A DNA stretch of 64,000 nucleotides from Caulobacter zeae (GTDB lineage Bacteria > Pseudomonadota > Alphaproteobacteria > Caulobacterales > Caulobacteraceae), in the NCBI RefSeq assembly GCF_002858925.1, contig NZ_PJRS01000011.1, positions 360,034-424,033 of the forward strand, given 5' to 3'. Positions 59,375-64,000 of the stretch are shown piece by piece (position 1 is the first letter of the stretch; each line of letters begins with the position of its first letter). The position numbers and the translations under genes are program-made. The notes beneath the pieces are model-generated. The model had not been told where the DNA came from. It did no database searches and saw only the letters and a program-made list of their open reading frames with translations.

Positions 59375-59668
59375 TCAGCAGTTCAACGTCTCATACAGGT
59401 CCAGCCAGTGAGGGTTCATCGCCTCGATCAGCCGGATCTTCCACGCGCGGTTCCACTTCTTGATCTGGCGCTCGCGAATGAGCCCGCCTTCACGGCTGTC
59501 CCCATTCTCGTACCAGACCAGGCGGTGCACGCCGTGGCGACGGGTGAAGCCCCGAAAGTGCTCTTCCCGATGCTGCCAGATACGGCGGGCGAGATAGTCG
59601 GTATGGCCGCAATAGAGGGTGCCGTAGGGGGCGCTGGCCAGGATGTAGACCGAGAACAGGAGGTCCAT
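59375..59668 (-). CDS. GIY-YIG nuclease domain protein
   Basis: A 97-residue single-domain GIY-YIG protein of the UPF0213/YhbQ-like type. The motif appears as VYILASAPYGTLYCGHTDYLARRIWQHRE, with Arg and a downstream Glu (RLVWYENGDSREGGLIRERQIKKWNRAWKI) in the expected places. Such small proteins are predicted DNA nucleases of unknown role. Two repeats of family C flank it. Confidence 0.9.
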   Translation of the reverse strand: MDLLFSVYILASAPYGTLYCGHTDYLARRIWQHREEHFRGFTRRHGVHRLVWYENGDSREGGLIRERQIKKWNRAWKIRLIEAMNPHWLDLYETLNC

Positions 59669-59777
59669 GGATCACGCCGTGCTGGTGTTGGCTTTCTGAG
59701 AACATAAGGTGAACAATTTAAGCGCGCAACCACGCAATTGCTCGTGGGAGAATTGAGAAATCCGTTGGCGCGGCGCC

Positions 59778-59810
59778 CTCAGCTTGGGCCCCCGCCTTCG
59801 CGGGGGAGAT
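59778..59810. repeat. Family C repeat, right half (copy 2)
   Basis: Nearly identical to the right half of copy 1: GCTTGGGCCCCCGCCTTCGC followed by GGGGGAGATCGG. It lies directly downstream of the secreted protein gene that ends at 59823. Confidence 0.75.
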
Positions 59811-59822
59811 CGGGGGAGGGGG

Positions 59823-60380
59823 TTAGGGTTGGGCCCCTTTGTCCAGGTCGAACGACACCCGGAACAGGCGGCCCGGGCGGGAGAGCTCGTAGGTGAAGGC
59901 CTGGTCGGTCAGGCCCAGCGACCAGACGTTGGTGTTGGACACCACGCGGTCCAGGCGGGTGAACATCGCCTTGGACTCCGCGTCGACCGGGAAGCGCTGC
60001 AACTGGGCCGTTCCGGCCTCGACCGTGTCGCCGCCGTAGCGGGAAAGCTCGTCCTCGACGCCGTCGGCGTGGCGGTGGTCGTGCTTGAGGCGCAGGCCGC
60101 CGCCCTCCAGGCGGGTGACGATCCAGGTGCGCGAGCGGTCCTCGCCCACCCGGAAGGGGATGCGGATCTCGCGGGCGTCGCAGCTGGCCACGGTCATGAC
60201 CAGCGCCGACTTGCGGAAGGGCTCGTCGGCGGCGTCGCCGGCCACGACCCGGCCGGTCAGGGTCTTGCCGCACAGGGCCGTCAGTCGGGCGAAGAACTGG
60301 TCGGCGGGCGTCTGTGGAGCGGCCGTCGCCGAGGCGGCCGAGAGGCCAAGCAGCGCGCACAGCACAAGGATCGCCTTCAC
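59823..60380 (-). CDS. Hypothetical secreted protein, 185 aa
   Basis: A signal peptide (MKAILVLCALLGLSAASATAAP) is followed by PADQFFARLTALCGKTLTGRVV, two cysteines in the mature part, and a pattern of beta strands (REIRIPFRVGEDRSRTWIVTRLEGGGLRLKHDHRHADG). This resembles a family of secreted alphaproteobacterial proteins with unknown function. GTG start at 60380, four bases after the glycosyltransferase stop, so the two form an operon. Confidence 0.75.
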   Translation of the reverse strand: MKAILVLCALLGLSAASATAAPQTPADQFFARLTALCGKTLTGRVVAGDAADEPFRKSALVMTVASCDAREIRIPFRVGEDRSRTWIVTRLEGGGLRLKHDHRHADGVEDELSRYGGDTVEAGTAQLQRFPVDAESKAMFTRLDRVVSNTNVWSLGLTDQAFTYELSRPGRLFRVSFDLDKGAQP

Positions 60381-60384
60381 GGGA

Positions 60385-61593
60385 TCAGACCAGAGGGCTG
60401 GCTTCGCCGTCCGGGCGCTTGCGGCGGCGGGGCGAGACCTTGAGCTTGGGTTCCGCTTCGGGCGCGGGCGGGGGAGCGGGCATGTCGAGCGGCAGTTCCG
60501 GCGCCGCCTCGCTGGCGAGGGGGGTCTCGACCGGCGCCTCGATCGATGCTTCGGGCGGGGCCGCTTCGACGACGGGCTCGGGCTCCACGGCCGCCGGCGG
60601 CGCGGCGCCGGCGCGGGCCTCGTCCAGCAGCTCGATCGCGGCGCGCACCACCTTGGCCACCGGCAGGTCGCTCATGTGGCGGATGGCCTGCGAGAGGTCG
60701 GGATCGACGGCCTTGAACTGGTCGAAGTCGCGCGGGCCGCGCACGGCGCGGGTCAGTGGGCCCCAGGGGCCGTAGCGGCGCTCGTCCGAGGGGCCGAACA
60801 GGCCGACGGTCGGCGTGCCGGCGGCGGCGGCGATGTGCATCAGGCCGCTGTCGTTGCCGATGAAGAGGTCGGCGCGCTTCAGGCAGGCATAGGCGGTCAG
60901 CAGGTCGACCTTGCCGGTCAGGTCGATGCATCTGCCTCTGGCGGAAGCCATGCGCAGCTCCTCGACCATGCGGCCGTCCTCGGGACCGCCCAGGATCAAG
61001 AGGCGGCCGCCCTCCAGCTTGCCGCCAGGGCCCAGCAGCTGGGCGGCGGTCTGGGTGAAGCGCTCGATCGGCCAGACCTTGCCGATCCAGTTGGCGGCCG
61101 GGCCCATGGCCAGGATCGGGCCAGTCGGCTCGCCGCCGCGCGGGGCCAGCATCTGGTCGGCCAGGACCTGGACTTCGGGGGTGATGTAGAGGTGCGGGGC
61201 CGGCGGATCGCCGTCGATCTTCAGCACGCGGGCGGTCTCGACCACCTTGTGGGCGATCTCGCCGGGGGTCTTCTTCCAGATCGCCCGCTTCTCGCGGCGA
61301 AGGAAAAGAGCGGTCGCCGAGCCCCGCAGGTCGACCACCAGGCCCCACTTCTTGTGGCGCACCTGGTTCCACAGCTTGAACCAGTGGCCCTTGCCCTTGC
61401 CCTTTTCCATGACGATCACGCGATCGAGGCCGGGGACATGGGCGAACAGCGGCGCGGCCAGCGGGCCGGCGACGATGGTGAAGCGGGCGTTGGGGATCTC
61501 GTCGGCCAGCATTTTGATGAGGCCGGACGACAGCACGGCGTCGCCAATACGCGTGGCGGTGATGAAGAGAATCGGGAAGGCCCGCTGTGTCAT
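60385..61593 (-). CDS. Glycosyltransferase family 9 (heptosyltransferase-like) with Pro-rich tail
   Basis: A 402-residue GT9 enzyme. ILFITATRIGDAVLSSGLIK is the acceptor-binding N-terminus and FIGNDSGLMHIAAAAGTPTVGLFGPSDE the donor-binding block of the heptosyltransferase fold. It would add a heptose or related sugar to the LPS core from the cytosolic face. The last 85 residues are an Ala/Pro/Glu-rich tail ending in a basic KVSPRRRKRPDGE motif, an unusual extension. It is first in an operon with the secreted 185-residue protein. Confidence 0.88.
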   Translation of the reverse strand: MTQRAFPILFITATRIGDAVLSSGLIKMLADEIPNARFTIVAGPLAAPLFAHVPGLDRVIVMEKGKGKGHWFKLWNQVRHKKWGLVVDLRGSATALFLRREKRAIWKKTPGEIAHKVVETARVLKIDGDPPAPHLYITPEVQVLADQMLAPRGGEPTGPILAMGPAANWIGKVWPIERFTQTAAQLLGPGGKLEGGRLLILGGPEDGRMVEELRMASARGRCIDLTGKVDLLTAYACLKRADLFIGNDSGLMHIAAAAGTPTVGLFGPSDERRYGPWGPLTRAVRGPRDFDQFKAVDPDLSQAIRHMSDLPVAKVVRAAIELLDEARAGAAPPAAVEPEPVVEAAPPEASIEAPVETPLASEAAPELPLDMPAPPPAPEAEPKLKVSPRRRKRPDGEASPLV

Positions 61594-61702
61594 CGGTCCA
61601 TGTATAGGGTGAACCGGCTGTCAACGCATCCCGTTATCCCGCTTAAGCTTTCTTGAGCCGAAAGACTGGCGTCGGCGTCGCCTCGGCGCCACATGTGCGG
61701 CC

Positions 61703-62524
61703 ATGACTAGCTCGCGTCTCGCCCGCCTCCCGTCCCGCGCCGTCATCGCCGTCGCCGGCCCCGACTGGCGCAGCTTCCTGCAAGGCCTGCTGACCCAGGA
61801 CGTCGACAGCCTGGCCCCGGGCGAGCTGCGCTTTTCCGGCCTGCTGACACCGCAGGGGCGGCTGCTCTACGACCTGTTCGTTGCCGGCCTGCCGGATGGC
61901 GCCCTGCTGGACGTCGCCGCCGAGCATCGCGAGACCATCGTCGCGCGGCTGTCGATGTACCGCCTGCGGGCCAAGGTCGAGATCGGGCCGATCGACCTGG
62001 CTGTGGCCGCCGCCTTCGATCCCGCCGGCGCGCCGGTGACGGGCGAGGGGTTCTATGCCGATCCGCGCCTGCCGGCCCTGGGCGCGCGGGTCTACGGCCC
62101 GGCGAGCGAGCCCGACGCCGACGAGACCGCCTACGAGGCCCATCGCCTGGCGCTGGGCGTGCCCGGTCCGGCCGACTGGCTCAGCGACAAGAATTACCCG
62201 ATCGAGGCCGACTTCGACCTGCTGGCCGGCATCGACTTCAAGAAGGGCTGCTTCGTCGGCCAGGAGACCACCAGCCGCATGAAGCGGCGCGGCACGATCA
62301 AGAACCGCATGCTGCCGATCGTCTTCGACGGCCCTGCTCCTGCCTTCGGCGCCGAGGTGCTGGCCGGCGAGCTTCGCGCCGGCGAGGTGCTGAGTGGAAG
62401 CGACGGCCGTGCCATGGCCCTGCTGCGCCTCGACCGCATCGAGGGCGCGGATCTCACCGTCGACGGCCGTCCGGTGCGGGTCGACCGGCCCGAGTGGGTT
62501 CCGCAGGCGCCGGCGGCGGGCTGA
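61703..62524 (+). CDS. ygfZ: tRNA-modifying/folate-binding protein YgfZ (CAF17)
   Basis: A 273-residue glycine cleavage T-protein-like folate-binding protein. The signature KKGCFVGQE (with the functional Cys) and SRMKRRGTIKNRMLPI are present, and the N-terminal RSFLQGLLTQDV and LTPQGRLLYDLFV blocks agree. YgfZ uses folate to maintain iron-sulfur enzymes such as MiaB. It is divergent from the GT9 gene and followed by a convergent small secreted protein gene. Confidence 0.93.
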   Translation: MTSSRLARLPSRAVIAVAGPDWRSFLQGLLTQDVDSLAPGELRFSGLLTPQGRLLYDLFVAGLPDGALLDVAAEHRETIVARLSMYRLRAKVEIGPIDLAVAAAFDPAGAPVTGEGFYADPRLPALGARVYGPASEPDADETAYEAHRLALGVPGPADWLSDKNYPIEADFDLLAGIDFKKGCFVGQETTSRMKRRGTIKNRMLPIVFDGPAPAFGAEVLAGELRAGEVLSGSDGRAMALLRLDRIEGADLTVDGRPVRVDRPEWVPQAPAAG

Positions 62525-62546
62525 CCCGCCGCCTTCGCCGCAGCGT

Positions 62547-62969
62547 CTAGCGGCAGCGACCGTAGCGGTCGGGCGAGGCGCCGGGACCCCCGCGCCAGCC
62601 GGGAGGGTTCTCCCAGTTGGTGCCGGGGCCGCCGCGCGGACCGGGCGGGTTGTCGTCGCGGTCGAGCCAGCAGCGGCGCGCCTGGTTCCACCAGCCGTGG
62701 GTCGGGTGCCAGTAGCCCCAGCGCGGGTTGTAGTAATAGCCGTTGCGATAGTCGAAGCGGACCTTCTGGCCTTTCCAGCGATAGAAGCGGCGGTCGGGCG
62801 AGGCGCCGGGGCCGCCGCGCCAGCCGGGCGGGTTCTCCCAGTTGGTGCCGGGACCGCCGCGCGGACCGGGCGGGTTGTTGTCCCTGTCGCGATGCTGGGC
62901 CAGAACCGGCGTGGCGGTCATGGCAGCTGTCGCCAGGGCGAGCACGGCGAGAGTTCGGAAAGCGCGCAT
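62547..62969 (-). CDS. Secreted protein with duplicated Pro/Gly module, 140 aa
   Basis: A signal peptide (1-24, ending VLAQ) leads into a module of about 33 residues (DRDNNPPGPRGGPGTNWENP and WRGGPGASPDR) that appears twice, at residues 26-59 and again at 103-136, flanking a central YxWxGxxVxFxYRNGYYYNP aromatic domain with two cysteines. The N-terminal and C-terminal copies differ at very few positions, so the duplication is recent. Function unknown. Confidence 0.75.
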   Translation of the reverse strand: MRAFRTLAVLALATAAMTATPVLAQHRDRDNNPPGPRGGPGTNWENPPGWRGGPGASPDRRFYRWKGQKVRFDYRNGYYYNPRWGYWHPTHGWWNQARRCWLDRDDNPPGPRGGPGTNWENPPGWRGGPGASPDRYGRCR

Positions 62970-63099
62970 CAGCGGCTTCTCCTTGTCGTTGGCGTCCCTC
63001 TAGCCAAGCCTAACGTGCGAGACCGGCGTTTCCGTCGCGGGGGTGCGAATGTTCCCTGAAAGTTCTGGTTTTCGGCGCGCGGTCTGCTAGCGTCGCCGC

Positions 63100-63693
63100 A
63101 TGACAGAGATCCATCGCTGCACCTGGCGGGGCATGAACGGCGACCCGCTGTACGAGGCCTACCACGACACCGAGTGGGGCGTGCCCGAGTGGGACAGCCG
63201 CGCCCTGTGGGAGAAGCTGGTGCTCGACGGTTTCCAGGCTGGGCTGTCGTGGATCACCATCCTGCGCAAGCGCGAGGCCTTCCGAGCGGCCTTCGCAAAC
63301 TTCGATCCCGAGGTCGTGGCCCGGTTCGGCGAGGCCGACCGAGCCCGGCTGATGGCCGACGCGGGCATCATCCGCTCCAACGCCAAGATCGACGCGGCCA
63401 TCAACGGCGCGCGGATCTATCTGGACATGCGAGACCGCGGCGAAGACTTCTCGACCTTCCTGTGGGGCATCGTCGGCGACGCCCCGATCCAGAACGCCTT
63501 CACCGGCATGGGCGACGTCCCGGCCCAGACGCCGCTGGCGGTCGACATGGCCAAGGCGCTGAAGGCCAAGGGCTACAAGTTCTGCGGCCCGGTGATCGTC
63601 TACGCCTTCATGCAGGCGGTCGGCATGGTCAACGACCACTTCGTCACCTGCTTCCGCCACGAGGAGTGCAAGGCGCTGGGGCATCGTCACTAA
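63100..63693 (+). CDS. tag: DNA-3-methyladenine glycosylase I
   Basis: A 197-residue glycosylase that removes 3-methyladenine from alkylated DNA. The zinc snap residues are Cys7 and His22 (RCTW, YHDTEWG) and, at the C-terminus, the His and Cys of NDHFVTC. The catalytic region WEKLVLDGFQAGLSWITILRKRE and NAKIDAAINGARIYL helices match the family. No SOS-type operator is obvious upstream. It is followed by the IS110 fragment. Confidence 0.95.
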   Translation: MTEIHRCTWRGMNGDPLYEAYHDTEWGVPEWDSRALWEKLVLDGFQAGLSWITILRKREAFRAAFANFDPEVVARFGEADRARLMADAGIIRSNAKIDAAINGARIYLDMRDRGEDFSTFLWGIVGDAPIQNAFTGMGDVPAQTPLAVDMAKALKAKGYKFCGPVIVYAFMQAVGMVNDHFVTCFRHEECKALGHRH

Positions 63694-63795
63694 GGGGGCG
63701 GACTCAATTTCCTGGAGAGGAAAGTCTTTGAAATCAATGCTAAATCGATCGTCATCCCGGAAAGCCCGCAGGGCTTATCCGGCGACTGTGTTGGG

Positions 63796-64000
63796 TCAAG
63801 GCTGTTTGAGCCAGGGCTGGCCGGCCTTGAGCATGCTGTTGGCGGCGACGACGAGCTTCCTGGCGATGGCGACGAGGGCGACCTTTGCGGGTTTTCCCGC
63901 GGCGCGCATGGTCAGGTACTCGCGTTTGAAGCCCTGGTCGGAGCGGACGGCGCTGACGGCGGCCATGTAGAGGGCGGCGCGGACGCACGGGCGTCCGCCG
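63796..64000 (-). mobile_element. IS110 family transposase, C-terminal end (cut by window edge)
   Basis: On the minus strand, 68 codons end at TGA (63798-63796). The translation includes RPCVRAALYMAAVSAVRS, MRAAGKPAKVALVAIARK and KAGQPWLKQP, which is the C-terminal RAALYMAA...AAGKPxKVALVA motif of IS110/IS116/IS902 transposases (DEDD/pilin-invertase type). The rest of the element lies beyond the window. IS110 elements lack inverted terminal repeats, so its end cannot be placed exactly; the flanking 63720-63795 has an AAGCCC-GCA-GGGCTT hairpin that may belong to it. Confidence 0.85.

Overview
The window is chromosomal DNA from a strongly GC-rich alphaproteobacterium. Gene content points to the Caulobacteraceae (Caulobacter or a close relative): a TIGR02301-type periplasmic protein, YceI/cytochrome b561 proteins, a membrane-anchored cytochrome c beside kdsB and pheA, an ECF42-type sigma factor with DGPF partners, and housekeeping genes of alphaproteobacterial type. 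The assignment is inferred from protein families only; no rRNA or tRNA is present. Genes are dense on both strands, no stretch over 300 bases lacks a gene, and there is no prophage, CRISPR or integrative element. The only mobile DNA is the end of an IS110-type transposase gene at the right edge.

Layout. 1-7.5 kb: pirin (cut by the left edge), an ABC1/UbiB-like kinase, an M3 oligopeptidase, a CueR/MerR-type regulator divergent from a glutaredoxin-MauE membrane protein across a mer-like promoter, and an acyl-CoA dehydrogenase. 7.6-17.8 kb: two YceI proteins (one fused to cytochrome b561), the tRNA t6A enzyme Sua5/TsaC, a TetR regulator, an ABC-2 exporter, a soluble histidine kinase-receiver hybrid, an NfeD/stomatin pair and small secreted proteins. 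17.8-25.7 kb: Crp/Fnr and membrane AraC regulators, MipA, a CPBP protein, YjhX, an RcnB-like protein, a bestrophin-like protein and a D-2-hydroxyacid dehydrogenase. 25.8-38.5 kb: a lysozyme-inhibitor-like protein coupled to an L,D-transpeptidase, a nitronate monooxygenase-like enzyme, three lipolytic enzymes (phospholipase C type, patatin, class 3 lipase), 3-hydroxybutyrate dehydrogenase, YaaA, and a ParD-like/methionine aminopeptidase operon.

38.5-50.3 kb: a membrane protein/winged-helix operon with its own operators, an FAD-linked 2-hydroxyacid dehydrogenase, a toxin-antitoxin pair, pheA, kdsB, cytochrome c, a crotonase/MarR operon, a metallo-beta-lactamase-fold hydrolase and a secreted protein built from five four-cysteine repeats. 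50.5-64 kb: a ThDP enzyme and a feruloyl-CoA synthase-like ligase, the ECF42 operon, a DUF2235 hydrolase, a dihydroorotase-family enzyme, GIY-YIG, a GT9 glycosyltransferase, YgfZ, 3-methyladenine glycosylase and the IS110 remnant.

Three families of GC-rich palindromic intergenic repeats recur, and each copy lies just downstream of at least one stop codon, so they probably serve as mRNA 3' ends. The most notable items are the MerR/glutaredoxin-MauE module with its mer-type operator, the five-repeat cysteine protein, the ECF42 operon with a matching promoter, several small regulator operons with clear inverted-repeat operators, and a repeat hairpin that contains the Shine-Dalgarno sequence of the ABC1 kinase.
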